In this document: piece after piece, positions 1 to 11,278 of the stretch
Layout of the letters: the number at the start of each line of letters is the position of its first letter
How positions within the stretch are numbered: the first letter of the stretch is position 1
From: Gambelia wislizenii
Lineage: Eukaryota > Chordata > Lepidosauria > Squamata > Crotaphytidae
Assembly (NCBI GenBank): GCA_030847615.1
Contig: JAUMIR010000003.1
Location: 70,380,001-70,444,000 of the forward strand
Reading direction: 5' to 3'
Length of the DNA: 64,000 nucleotides
Position numbers and translations under genes: made by a program
The notes under the pieces: generated by a model
What the model was told of the DNA's origin: nothing
The model's input: only the letters and a program-made list of their open reading frames with translations
Databases searched by the model: none

Positions 1-1475
1 GACACTGCAATTGGCTGCCATCGCTATATTTTGTGATGCCCTGTAAAAACTGTGCCCTCAATGAAGCAGTGCTTCCTTTGTCTGTTCTGAATTCCTAATC
101 ATCAACAGAATATACTGTACATTGAAAACCTGTTATCAATAAATATATGATCAGAAGATGTGTGAGCATAAATCTTTTTTGTGCCACCTTGACAAAGGGT
201 ATGTTTGGCAAAAAAATTGTCATGCAAAATAGCAACAGAACTCTGAAAAAATACTAAGTTTACCAGATCAAATATGGGACAGGACTTCCTTTTATGGTTA
301 CATAGAAGAGGGTATTTCAACAGGTGTTGTTTATCATACAAGCAACACCCACTGAATTTTTCTCTTCTACAAAACTACTAAAGGGTCAGGTGCCCCTTTG
401 ACTAGGAAACTCTGGAAAAATACACTACAGGGTTTATATGAAGAATGGCATGTTCTACCATTCTACTTTCTCCTTCTTTCCTTGGGCCTCCATCCACTAA
501 CTGTGAGAAAAAAATTACTGCACAGCTAGACAATATCATTTTCCAAAAGCAGTGAATAGGAGTGACAATAGCATAACCAGAGCTTGGAAACATTACTATT
601 TTAGACTACAGTTTTCAGAGTGAGCCAACATATTGCACCAGTTGGCTAGAGGATCCTTGGAGCTGTAGTTCAAAAAAAGGTGTAATGTTTCCTGGTTCTA
701 ATCACAACTGATGGGTAGGCTTCAGTACCTATCTTTTTATATCCTGTTGGGAATTCTAGAGAAGTAAATCCTCCTTCTGATCTGTCTCTAAGCTCCCCAC
801 CAGAAGCCCTGGGTAGAAATGGGCAAGCCTGCATTATTGTAAAATTAGGTAGAAAATAGTGGCCATTGGGGCTGCCAAGTAAAATACAGGCTAAGGTCCT
901 GTACCTTTAACAGTTGCATAGAAGTGGGACTTTCTATAGGTATTGCTTCTCAAGCAAATAACTCTTACTAAAATTTTCTCTTTTATACAATTATTAAAAG
1001 TACAAGAGCCCTGTCCCTTATTTCACCTGGCAACCCTGTCCTGTCAGGATACACTATATTAAATCTATTTCAATACTAAATCTGTTTCACCAGGCAATCC
1101 CACTGGCCAAAAATGTTGTTCCATACTCTTTGACTGAGCAGAGCCACATTCTTACAACAGCTTTTTTTTTGGGGAGGGGGGTGAGGTGGTGCAGTGTGGT
1201 ATACGGTTGCTTCAGATGGAAAAGAAGAAATTCTGTGAATGAACCATATTGAATTCAGCAATGCTGCTGTTTCAGTATAGTAATTATGGACAGTAGTGTA
1301 TAGCTTTATGACAATCAAGGGAAGCATCAATGAAATAAAGCTCAGTTATCCAGGGAGATTGAAAACAAGCATACACCCCATCTATGTATCCTGGCAGACA
1401 AAATAAAAGGAAAGAAAAGGAAATTCCTGAGTTACAGGTGTCTTTCCTACTTACAATAGACATTAAGAGATTTAC
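1..1475. other. NGEF intron (partial), no gene seen
   Basis: This is the part of the intron 3' of the last visible NGEF exon (transcription runs right to left). The following DH-domain exon is not present, so it must lie beyond the left edge. The stretch is AT-rich with scattered stop codons in all frames. I see no exon and no repeat that I can name with confidence. Confidence 0.6.
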
Positions 1476-1636
1476 CGTTCACTGACTGCCATGACATCCA
1501 GTACATTGGAGAAGAGGATGTGAGCCTCTGAGGGGTGTAGAATTTTTTTCAATCGCTCATTTTCCATGAAATGATACACCAGCAAATTCAGGCTCTTGTA
1601 GTATGATGCTTCTGAAGTGACCAGTTCAAACATGGC
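1476..1636 (-). CDS. NGEF: NGEF (ephexin-1) coding exon: start of DH/RhoGEF domain
   Basis: This exon encodes the first part of the Dbl-homology domain, which loads GTP on RhoA-type GTPases downstream of EphA receptors. On the minus strand a CCTGCAG acceptor precedes GCC-ATG-TTT. The translation begins [20 protein letters not shown] and contains [16 protein letters not shown] and AVSER, the hallmark of conserved region 1 of the ephexin-family DH domain. The donor is CG|GTAAAT. The exon is 161 bp: it enters in phase 0, joining the GAG that ends the 19387-19661 exon, and leaves with two bases of an Arg codon. From memory of vertebrate ephexins, the run [24 protein letters not shown] is closer to NGEF than to ARHGEF5, ARHGEF15, ARHGEF16, ARHGEF19 or ARHGEF26. 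The remaining DH, PH and SH3 exons are outside the window. Confidence 0.95.
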
Positions 1637-3730
1637 CTGCAGGAAAATTCCAAAATTGTATTTGAAGGATGTATAAGCAACAATAAGCCTCAGTGGTTGC
1701 CACTCAGGTCCATTTTTCATCACCGTGTAAACATTTACAAAGCTCTGTAGAATTCCTGCAAACTAGTCTACTGTAGAATTCCTAGATCAAACAAGTCTAC
1801 TCTCCATGGACCAAAATAAATGACATACATTTAACAGGCTACACCGCATAACAATAGATGGAAAAATGAAAGAGTGATAGAATGATTTATGCACACTAAG
1901 TCCAAATGCAGATTTTAGAAACTCTCATCATGCTACAGCAAGGGGTATCATATCTTGCACTTAATGCTACTTTCACCAGCCTGTGTAACCTCACTTGATG
2001 CAGACATGACTGAATATCTCATCTGTAACTGCTGATAAAACTCAGTTCCAACCAAAAGTCAAACTATTTAAAAGAAGAATATTCCCAAAGCATCTTGCTT
2101 AACTCTTGATCCCTGAGAATGTTCTCCACAGTTATTTTTCTGAGTCTACAAACAACACTGGAATTTGACTCCCATAATGGAGTAGTTATAGTATTTTATA
2201 TCATGCCACTGCATATACTGATGGGAATTACACTAGTTTAACTGCTGATGACTTAAAGGGAAAAGAGAATGAGAACAATGTTTTAATAGTGAGAGAGAAA
2301 TCTCTGTGGGAAAAGTAGTGCAAGAAGGAGGCAGTATAAATATCCAGGCTTCATTGTTATTGCCAGTTTTTAATTATCAGTGATACACATAAAGCAGGAT
2401 ATTCCTTAACTCCCTAGTGATGGAATAATATCGATCTCCATGGAATAGGCAGAACATGGCAATAAACTAAACGTGGCAGTAAAGATTCTTAAGGGGAAAA
2501 TACAAATTCAATGTACACTGTACAAAGAAACAATGTTTCCTCAGATCTGAACATTTCCCTCCAATGCTAGTGTTTTTTTCCCCCCAAGAAGGCATTTATC
2601 ATAAAAACTAAAGTACAAATAAAGGTCCTATACCTGGTTGCTTTTGTTTAGAATTTCAAATTATATTCTTAGGAATTCTGTAAAGGATAGCAAAAATTTT
2701 GCAGACCTCAATTTCAGTCCAATACAACCATAATCAGCAACCAGTGTTGAGGTGAGATATGGTAACACACACACCAACACACACACACCCCAACACACAC
2801 ACACACACACCATAAACCCCATTAATTTTTTTTTAATGTGCTGAGAAGAAGGTGAATGTTGATTGGAAGCAAGGACATGTTCCTGTTGTTAGGCTCACTA
2901 GGCCACTGCTCCCTTAACGCAATCCAGTTAAACATAGTTGACAACATACATCATAATACTAAGGTGTGTGTCTCCTCGTACCAGCCTTCAGGGGAGGCTC
3001 ATCTTCTCCAAGCATTCTAGTTAGGAGGTATACATTATGGGACAATTAGGGAGCCCTTCCCCGTGGCGGTGGTGGTGGTAGTGGTGGTGCCTTGATAGTG
3101 GAAATGAATATCTTTATCATAGAGGTATGCCTAGTGCAGATTCTGCAATCTCTCCAGGCCCAGATCAAAACTTTTAAAATTTCCTCACACATTTCAAATG
3201 GAGTTATGCTGTGGTCTGCTCTGTTGTGTTAGCTGCCTAACAGCTGTTTTATTATGAGGATTTTGTTACATTGTTTTATTATTTCATTTCATTATACTAG
3301 CTGTACATGGCATAATATATGCCATTATCTTATCCCGCTCCTCCAACACGCTTCATGGGGTGTGGGGGGGAGAGACCAAGTTCTTTCACTTCCTCAGGAA
3401 AGGAAGCCCAGTCGTGTTTTACTCCCAAGTAAACCCACCCGGGATTGCAGTGTGGGTCCCTGAGGCAGAAGCAAGAAACCCAGCTCCAGTGGAGTGTGCG
3501 GGGTTCGGCTGAACAGCCCAGAGGAGGGGGGAAGAAACCCTTTACCCATGAGTAAACCCTCACAGACTTGCCCAGCAGCACACTCTGGGGCCTGCAGCTA
3601 GAGGAAGCGTTCCACATGTTTCCGCTCCCAGTGTGCTGACTGGCTGGCCAACAGAGAGCTTTGGTTGGTTGGGAAGTTTCCTAAGTGGCCAATCAGCACA
3701 CTGAGAATGGCAGCATACCTAAGAGTTTTA
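1637..3730. other. NGEF intron, no gene seen
   Basis: This belongs to the 17.75-kb intron between the 19387-19661 and 1476-1636 exons. It holds a CA-rich microsatellite at about 2766-2811 and a short GGT-rich stretch at 3064-3090. At 3630-3715 there is a small inverted motif: AGTGTGCTGACTGG and, further on, CCAATCAGCACACT. A related AGTGTGCTGATTGG occurs at about 50290. Small open frames at 3254-3617 show no recognisable domain. Confidence 0.55.
2766..2811. repeat. (CA)n microsatellite
   Basis: Interrupted CACACA tract inside an NGEF intron. It is followed directly by an A/T-rich run. Confidence 0.9.
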
Positions 3731-5037
3731 TATACAGTATATTCCAGCGTATAAGACGACTGGGAGTGTAAGACGACCCCCCCCCCATTTTAAGTTAAAA
3801 TATAGAGTTTGGGCTATACTCGCCATATAAGACCACCCCCTTCTCTTATACCGCGAGTATATCTCAAACTCCCCCCTCCAACCTCCCCCCACCACCAGGG
3901 CTGGTTTAAGGAATTTTGGGGGGCCCTGCAACACTATTGGGAGGATCTCCTTGAAGGACAAACCTGAGGAGCAATTTTCACCAGAGGCACAGCATGAGAG
4001 GAAAGAGTTGAATCGCCTTCTCGCTTGCTGGGATTGCAGTAGTGACTGATCCCCCCTCCCCAGCTCCCCAAGGGCAGTTCCTTGCATTTACATGCAAACC
4101 TGTGCAGAATTAAGTCTTCCCAAGCCTAGCTTCCCTGGAGGAAGGCTGGGACAGTCCATTGTCCTCTGCATCTGCTTCACCCCCACTGGGATGGAACTTT
4201 TGGGCAAGGGAATCCAGCCAGGGAATTCTGACATTCCTAAGCATGGGAGAGGAGGTGAAGCTTCTGCCAGGCTGCCAGAGGAATGGTGTAGGAGAGTAAT
4301 GCTCTTAAGAGGGCATTATCTCTGCTTCCAGGACCCAAATTTTCAAGGGATCCTTTTGCTGCCAGAGGGGGGAAGAGTGTGACAGGGGTGCATTTCTTGA
4401 AGGCAAACCATCTTGTAGTGGAGAAATCGGCTTATGGGATAGACTTTTGTGAAGTGCTTGGAAGGGGCTAATATTTTTGAAGTCTTGGCTGGCACAAGCC
4501 AGCCAGCCCGAGAGGCTTAGGGGCATGGACCAGTTGAGACTGCAGGCAGGAGCTATGGACCACAAACAGCTGTGGCCAAGATCCTGCACTCATGATCCTC
4601 CCCGCCCACTTTATTACCCTGTCCACCACCCACACATTGCGGCTTCATGAAGGGCGGGAGTGGGGAGGCTTTCCACCCCACACCTGCCCTTCACGGAGCC
4701 GGGATCGGTCTCCCAATCGGGGCTTTGTGAAGGACAGGAGGGGGGAGGCTTTCCACCCCACACCCGCCCTTCACAGAGCCCGGATCGGGGTCCCGATTGC
4801 GACTTGGGGGGGTACAGAGGGGTGGCTGACTGGGTGGGGTTTGGTCTTATAGGGCTCCCCATCGTGGCTTTTGGAAGGGCAGGTGCTGGCAAGCCTCTCC
4901 CCATCCATCCAGCCACCACCCGTCCTTCTGAAGCCACGATGGAGAGCCCTATTCTGGCATATAAGACGACACCCTAATTTTGAAAAGATTTTGAGAGCTT
5001 AAAAAGTCAATTTATATGCCGGAATATACGGTATATA
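3731..5037. mobile_element. Inverted-repeat DNA element with 'TATAAGACGAC' ends and GC-rich core
   Basis: The left end reads TATACAGTATATTCCAGCGT. The right end, reverse complemented, reads TATACCGTATATTCCGGCAT, so the two ends form a terminal inverted repeat flanked by TATA-rich DNA. Just inside, the motif TATAAGACGAC (or TGTAAGACGAC) occurs several times at both ends. The core (about 4640-4940) is GC-rich and contains an imperfect duplication built on GGAGGCTTTCCACCCCACAC, with units at about 4663 and 4743. No transposase frame is visible, so it looks non-autonomous. The superfamily is not certain. Confidence 0.7.
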
Positions 5038-5996
5038 TAGATTATAATTTGTTTTAGTCACAACCATTGTATACTGCCCTAGTATCCACAAAGATGAAAG
5101 ATGGGTTAAAAATAAGAAATGTGCATTTTGACACATATCCAAATGTGGATTACTTTCAATGCAGGTGTACACTCACGTCTATACTTTAAAACAAGAGTTG
5201 GATTAGAGTTGGGAAATGGTATTGTGAGCTACCAGTACAGTGTGGCAAGACAGGGAATACAACAATGATGCATTCCTAGTGACACTGTCATATATTTAGA
5301 TATGACTGACTGACTATACTGTGCTTCATCATGGTCATGCTCACTGTCTGTTAAATATGCAGTTAAGGAAAGCTCTCTAAAATGGTGCCAAAATGTGAAA
5401 ACCCACTAAGATAGGCCTATTTTCAAGGGCTTTTTTTACCATCTCTTGAAAGATACTTTTTGCTTCAAAACTATTTGTATTGAAAATTGGCACAACCCTA
5501 AGAATGTTATTTCAAATAAATTTTGAACTACATCGTATCAGTTTCCCCTGGTTTTGTCTTCCTTTTGTCTTCTTTCCTTATGTTCAACAATTTCTTGTTA
5601 ATTGTCACTCTAACTAGTTTCCTCCATGAGTATGTTTGTCATAAAATCAGGAGTATAGGTAGTTCAGCTTCCAATCTGACATCTAAGGGCCATTTCTGAC
5701 TTAATACCTTCTGTAGTGGAATATCTGTGTAAAATGAATAACTGTTGAAAATCTATGTTCCTAGCCTACTTTTCGCAAATTTTCCTCAGATAATATATGT
5801 AGCTCTTCCAGTCTAAGTGTGTGTGTATTTTTACAAGGATTATTGTTCTGAGAAAAAAGTTGAATTTAAAGGTAAATTTTAAGTTAAAAAATAAATACAT
5901 ACAGCAAAGGCCATAAGAGATAGCTGTGAACTGGAATAAAGCTGAACAAAATGTGAAGAGAAAACAAAAAGAAAACATATGTGTGTGTGTATATCT
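5038..5996. other. NGEF intron, nothing recognised
   Basis: AT-rich intronic sequence with no exon and no repeat I can name, ending in a short GT tract at about 5980. Confidence 0.5.
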
Positions 5997-6229
5997 GAGC
6001 CAGCATGGTGTAGTGGTTTGAGTGTTGGACTATGTCTCTAGAGACCAGGCTTTGAATCCTCACTCAGCCATGGAAACCCACTGGATGATCTTGGGCAAGT
6101 CACACTCTCAGATTCTGAGGAAGGCTTGGGCAAATCCCCTCTAAACAAATCTTGCCAAGAAAACCCATGATATGTTCACCTTAGGGTCACCATAAGTTGG
6201 AAACAACTTGAAGGCACACAACAACAACA
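5997..6229 (+). mobile_element. Sauria-type SINE (tRNA head, BovB-like tail)
   Basis: The element begins GAGCCAGCATGGTGTAGTGG, a tRNA-derived A-box region, followed by a degenerate B box (GCTTTGAATCC). It ends with GTTGGAAACAACTTGAAGGC and CACACAACAACAAC, the BovB LINE-like 3' end. This is the classic squamate SINE design, mobilised in trans by BovB. Copies at 17339, 31970 and 39424 belong to the same family. Confidence 0.9.
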
Positions 6230-6349
6230 TGTGTACAGTATATCAATATTACGCTGCCCATCTTGTCTTAAAGACTGTTTAATGCTATGAAAATTTCAGT
6301 GTCCAGTATAATATCAAACCACACTTTTAAGTTGTAGTAATAAACTTAT

Positions 6350-6514
6350 GGACAGTGGAATGCGCTGCCTCAGAGTGTGGTGGAGTCTCCTTCTTTGGAG
6401 GTTTTTAAACAGAGGTTGGATGGCCATCTGTTGGGAGTGCTTTGACTGGGTACTCCTGCATGACAGGGGGTTGGACTAGATGGCCCTTGTAGTCTCTTCC
6501 AACTCTATGATTCT
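6350..6514 (+). mobile_element. CR1 LINE 3' end
   Basis: The sequence reads GGAATGCGCTGCCTC near its start and ends TTCCAACTCTATGATTCT, the diagnostic 3' terminus of amniote CR1 elements. The piece corresponds to the last codons of ORF2 plus the short 3' UTR. It is severely 5'-truncated, as is usual for CR1. Confidence 0.9.
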
Positions 6515-6522
6515 AACTAGCA

Positions 6523-6680
6523 AAAATAGACCACCAACGTAAACCTTCTCAGGCATTATCAATCAGAAGTGTACTAAATGATCAAGCACTAAGAAATATT
6601 AAGAGAATGGCTGTTATTGAGCATTCCCAGGAATAATAAATGCTGCCTACAATATATCCTAGGTGCACTGACTTGGGAGT
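6523..6680. repeat. Arm of a diverged inverted repeat pair (partner 9683-9832)
   Basis: Reverse complemented, this stretch matches 9683-9832 closely. Shared blocks include CAGCATTTATTATTCCTGGG, ATTTCTTAGTGCTTGATCAT and TTAGTACACTTCTGATTGAT. The two arms are about 3 kb apart, with the L2-like LINE lying between them. Confidence 0.8.
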
Positions 6681-6684
6681 AAGC

Positions 6685-6685
<1 letters not shown>

Positions 6686-6716
<31 letters not shown>

Positions 6717-8018
6717 TTTTATTTCTATCCCGTCCCTCTGCAACACAATCGGGGCGGCTTACAATATAAAAACTCCATAGTCCCAGTACCCTAGCCCACC
6801 CCCCCTTAAAATAATATTAAATTATAAAAGATTAAAAACATACAGTAAATTAAAAATATATAGATTAGAAAAAGATTAAAACATACAATAGTTTTTTTAA
6901 AAAAATCTGATTACAGCTCAGGGAGGACAGCCGAGTCTTGGGCCGGGATAGTTATTCAGGAAAGGCCTGCCGGAAAAGATCCGTCTTGACAGCTTTTTTA
7001 AAGCTGTCTAAGGTGTTAATAAGACGGATCTCATCCGGCAGGCCATTCCATAATCTGGGAGCAGCAGCGGAGAAGGCCCTCTGGGACGTCACCGACAGCC
7101 TTGTTTTCATAGGCTGTAACAGATTCCTCCCAGAGGACCGAAGTGCGCGGGGAGGGTCGTACGGAAGGAGGTGGTCCCGGAGATAAGTTGGACCCAAACC
7201 ATGCAGGGCTTTAAAGGTTATAACCAACACCTTGTACTGTGTCCGGAAACGAATAGGCAGCCAGTGGAGAGCTTTTAGCACAGGTGTTATATGCTCTCTT
7301 CTGGAAACACCAGAAATCAACCTGGCTGCCATGTTCTGAACTAGTTGAAGTTACCGAGTCAAGCACAAGGGTAGCCCCATGTAGCCCCATTACAGAAATC
7401 CAGACGGGAGGTTACCAGTGCATGTACCACAGTTTCGAGGTCCCTAGTTTCCAGGCAAGGGCGCAGCTGGCGTATCAGCCGAAGTTGATAACAGGCACTC
7501 CTGACCGTCGCATTTACCTGATTAGACATCTGAAGCGTTGGGTCCAGGAGCACCCCCAGACTGCGAACACAGTCTTTGGAGGAGAGTGTAGTTCCATCCA
7601 GGACTGGAAGTTGTATTCCCAGACCTGGTTTCGGGCCTGTAACTGTTAGTACCTCCGTTTTGTCTGGATTCAGTCTCAATTTGTTTTTCCTCATCCAGTC
7701 CATTACTGCTTTAAGACAATCATTGAAAGGAGAGATGCCATCTGAAGTCGAAGCTGATGACCGAGACATGGAGAAGTATATCTGGGTGTCATCAGCATAC
7801 TGATGACAACGCACTCCATGCCTCCGAATGATCTCTCCCAGCGGCTTCATATAGATGTTAAATAGCATCGGGGACAGGATGGCACCCTGAGGAACGCCAC
7901 AGTTAAGCTCTATTCTGGTAGAGCAGCTGTCCCCAAGCCTCACCCTCTGGGATCTGCCCGAGAGGAAGGAATGGAACCACTGCAAAGCAATTCCTAACCC
8001 CCTCAGGCGATCCATCTA
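6686..8018 (-). mobile_element. L2/CR1-group LINE, 5'-truncated, reverse transcriptase part
   Basis: Read on the minus strand, frame 7359-8015 encodes the second half of a reverse transcriptase, with the GVPQGAILSP motif and the catalytic YADDTQIY box. Frame 6952-7332 continues with REHITPVLKALHWLP and the C-terminal LWNGLPDEIR and FRQAFP motifs typical of L2/Rex/CR1-group ORF2. A direct 10-bp duplication (GTAGCCCCAT at 7371-7380 and 7381-7390) sits at the break between the two frames and explains the frameshift. The 3' end is a (TTA)n tail, seen as ATA repeats at 6686-6713. It is unlike the ATTCTATGATTCT end of the CR1 copies here. Confidence 0.9.
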
Positions 8019-8344
8019 CTCTATACACATGGAGGGCACTTCTTAGTACACATCCCTGTGTAGTTGTTCCAAGCCTCTTCCATTATAGCAACATTCTTGG
8101 TCATTTCCTCCATGCTAGCACAGTATAAGAACCTAAGTATCTTACCCAAAATGCTCCTTGGAAAATTCCAAGAAAATATCGAGTTTCTAATATGTTGGGG
8201 AAATTAGCAGCAACTCGACTTTAGCTATGCGAAAGGGGGTAACAAGGGAATCTTGCAAACCTTTGTCTACCAGTACTAGCCTGGATGGAATACATACACA
8301 TGTAAAATTAAGTATGGTTTTTATTAAAGAGTTCAAAAATAACA

Positions 8345-8376
<32 letters not shown>

Positions 8377-9682
8377 TCACCAAGAAAAAGCATTCACACA
8401 AGGCTATAGGAAAAGCAGCAAGAAACCTTGGGACAGAGGGTAGCAAGAAGATTTGTTGGGGTGATACAACCTGTCCTGTAGTCAATCTGGCAGAGTGGAT
8501 GGAGGAACCTGGGGTGGCTAACACAGAATGAAAGGGTTTCCCCTATAACTGACTGGGCGCAGTGGGAAGATTTTTTTAGGGGTCATTTATACCTCCAAAT
8601 ACACCTGAGGGGATTGATGTTTCATGGGTTGAGACAATAGATTTCCTGAGCCTTCATGCATTTCACAATGAGTGTCCTGGTCTTGACAAATGATGGGAAA
8701 GATGCTAATGTGTTTCTTAATGTCCAGTGATTGGATTGTAAAAGCTTGAGCAACCTGTCTCTTAAGGTTTGGGATTAAGGAAAGGAAGTTTCAGAATCAG
8801 CAAATACAAAGGTTTCATTTCATCCATTGTCTCCCTTTTCCTGGGAAATGTGTCCTTTTTGGCTTTTAGCCTTAGGCGCAAAGCATGGCATTCAGTTGTC
8901 CTCTTCTCTGAGACCATTGTGCCTTTTGGAAGGTCACACTGATGAACCAAATTAATAAACAATTTCTGAGGTCTCTAGAAATGAGGTGTAAGCCTCTGGA
9001 AGTGGGGTGTAAGCCATGCTTAACAAGTAATGTCTCATCTGGCTTGTTTGTCTATTTTCTACATCATTAAAATATGCTCCACATAGCTCAGGAATGTCCT
9101 TGGTGATTCATATTTTTCTGTGCTTCATGTGCAACAGATGTCTAGATAAATAAAGCTATCCATCAATGATATAGTCATTTCTGTCATTACTCCATTACTG
9201 TTTTTTTCTCCTTCCTTATATCACCTGGTGGTCAAAAATACTTCAGCCTGCTATGTTATACACTTACAGTATTTTCAATTATCACAATGTCAAACTGTGT
9301 TTTTTCAAAGGTAAAAACATAACTCATTCTCTTCTCCTTGTCTGGCACCTAAAATAAGTCTGATCAGACTTAAAACAAAAACATGAAGATTTAAATCTAG
9401 TTTTTAGAGTATGATAGCAAAGGGTGTTTTTTTTTAATGTACTTATTCTTTCAACCTCACTTTTTATTTATGCAGAATTAATTCCAATATAGAAAGTGGT
9501 AGCTACAGAGACCCTGGCACTGTTTCTAAGGAGGAACACAAGATTGGCAAGCAGTTTTATTTTGCCTCCTTGTAGATACTTGGCAGGGGGAGGACAAATT
9601 ATCATCCAAACATCCTTAAATATGGAGACTCTTACAAGCAGAAAGTGCACTAAGAAGTGCCCTCTATATGTACAGTGTAGTT
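8019..9682. other. NGEF intron, no gene seen
   Basis: Intronic sequence with a (CA)n microsatellite at about 8344-8376. Short open frames on both strands arise from the microsatellite or by chance. No exon-like sequence is recognised. Confidence 0.5.
8344..8376. repeat. (CA)n microsatellite
   Basis: Uninterrupted CACA tract of about 33 bp. Confidence 0.95.
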
Positions 9683-9832
9683 TACTCCCAAATAAGTGAA
9701 CCTAGGATATACTGCAGACAGCATTTATTATTCCTGGGAATGCTCAATGACAGACACTGGCTTAATATTTCTTAGTGCTTGATCATTTAGTACACTTCTG
9801 ATTGATAATGCCTGAGAAAGTTTATCTTGGTG
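9683..9832. repeat. Arm of a diverged inverted repeat pair (partner 6523-6680)
   Basis: This is the opposite-strand partner of 6523-6680. It begins with a motif (TTTACTCCCAAATAAGT) of the kind that recurs at 10556-10620 (GGGAGTAAGCCCCTATGAAC). The pair may therefore be two copies of one old dispersed repeat rather than a single local inversion. Confidence 0.8.
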
Positions 9833-10931
9833 GTCCAGTTTTGCCAGTTCATTTCAAGGGGGCACTAAGCACCACACCACCCCATTATGTGGTCCATTGG
9901 TAGATACATCTCAAGCATTTTCTAATGTATTAGTAATTTTCATTTACTTATGCTATTACTGGAGGATAAAATATCCATTTCAGTTATTTTTCTTTTGCTC
10001 ATAGCTTCTTGGTATGTTTTGAATATTTATACATATTTCTTTTGACATAATTGCCGTTATTTATTGTAAGTGGGTTCAGCTTTTTATCTGTTCACTGTCA
10101 AATAGTTCTGAATTGCTATGCTTTCTTAAAACACTATTTTTAAAAAAGAATAAAATTGCTATTTTAGCAGCAGCATAAACCATAAAGAAGCATAAAGCAC
10201 AATACTATTTAAATTAAGACATAATTCAGCTCAATCTGCCCTAGTTACAATCTTTAGTCAGAGAGGAAAAATATATCCACCACGCTTAATTCCTTAATAT
10301 CTGCCTTTCAAAGCTTCCGTTTTTTTGAACTTAAAACATCTGTAGACTGAGCAATTCTAAACAGAAAATTACTCAGATGAGTAGAATGACAGTAGAAAGT
10401 GTAAATAAGAAATAGCTGATCTTTCCTTCGAGCCAGTACTGGATCTGGGAGCCTTAAATTACCCCTACAACTAATTTTTTTTTAACATTTTATAAATTCA
10501 GTCCAAATTATCAGGTCGTAAGGAAAAACATGGAGTTGTTTTTCACATTAAGGCTGCAGTCCTATGCAAACTTTCCTGGGAGTAAGCCCCTATGAACATA
10601 ATGGGAATTCTTTCTGATTAGATATGCATATGATTACACTACCAATATCACCTCACCCAGCCCTTTGAAAATGTAGATGAATGGACATGATTTGCATTTT
10701 TCTGGATCCTATTACACCATTCCATTCCCACAAGTGTATAAATATACTTTATAACCTAAGGTTGTAATATTGCTCTGTATTGCATCTGAAGAAATGGGTT
10801 TATATCCACAAAAGCTCATGCTAAAATAAAAATCAGTTAGTCTTAAAGGTGCTGCCATATTCCCTTTTTTTCCTTCCCCCCTTCCTCCTTTTTATACTGC
10901 CAGTCTAGTAACATGTCAGCCGCAGGGACAC
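9833..10931. other. NGEF intron, old dispersed repeats only
   Basis: No exon is recognised. At about 10793-10860 there is a fragment (ACAAAAGCTCATGCTAAAATA, then TTAGTCTTAAAGGTGCTGCC) of an unclassified dispersed repeat. A related fragment with CACAAAAGCTTATGCC occurs at about 53000. Confidence 0.5.
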
Positions 10932-10934
10932 CTA

Positions 10935-11275
10935 GGAGATTTTCACACGGGGAAATTATTCCCCCAAGAGATCGGGAGAGAAACGGGGTTCTTCCGGGAG
11001 CAGAGCTCCATTTCACACGCCCCCTTCCTTCTCCCAATCTCATGTCGTCCTCACACTATGCTGCTTCCATTTCTCTGCCAGTATCTTCCATCATTTTTTA
11101 CTAACGAAGAACTTTATGACAGAAGATACTGGCAGAGAAATGGAAGCAGCACAGCGTGAGGACGACATGAGATCGGGAGAAGGAAGGGGGCGTGCAAAAC
11201 AGAGCTCTGCTCCCGGAAGAGCCCTGTTTCACTCCCAATCTCTCGGGGGAATTATTTCCCTGTGTGAAAATCTCC
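10935..11275. mobile_element. 341-bp palindromic MITE, GGAGATTTTCACAC ends, CTA duplication
   Basis: The two halves are near-perfect reverse complements with arms of roughly 150 bp. Shared blocks include CCAGTATCTTCCATC against its complement near 11120-11140, and the ATGTCGTCCTCAC block. The loop is centred near 11105. The ends are GGAGATTTTCACAC and GTGTGAAAATCTCC, flanked on both sides by CTA (10932-10934 and 11276-11278), a 3-bp target duplication. A 3-bp duplication fits PIF/Harbinger-type transposition, but the superfamily is not proven. Confidence 0.85.
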
Positions 11276-11278
11276 CTA

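Noticed and set aside
5997..6070. tRNA-like A and B boxes
   Set aside because: They belong to the head of the SINE. The sequence does not fold as a complete tRNA and continues into the SINE body.
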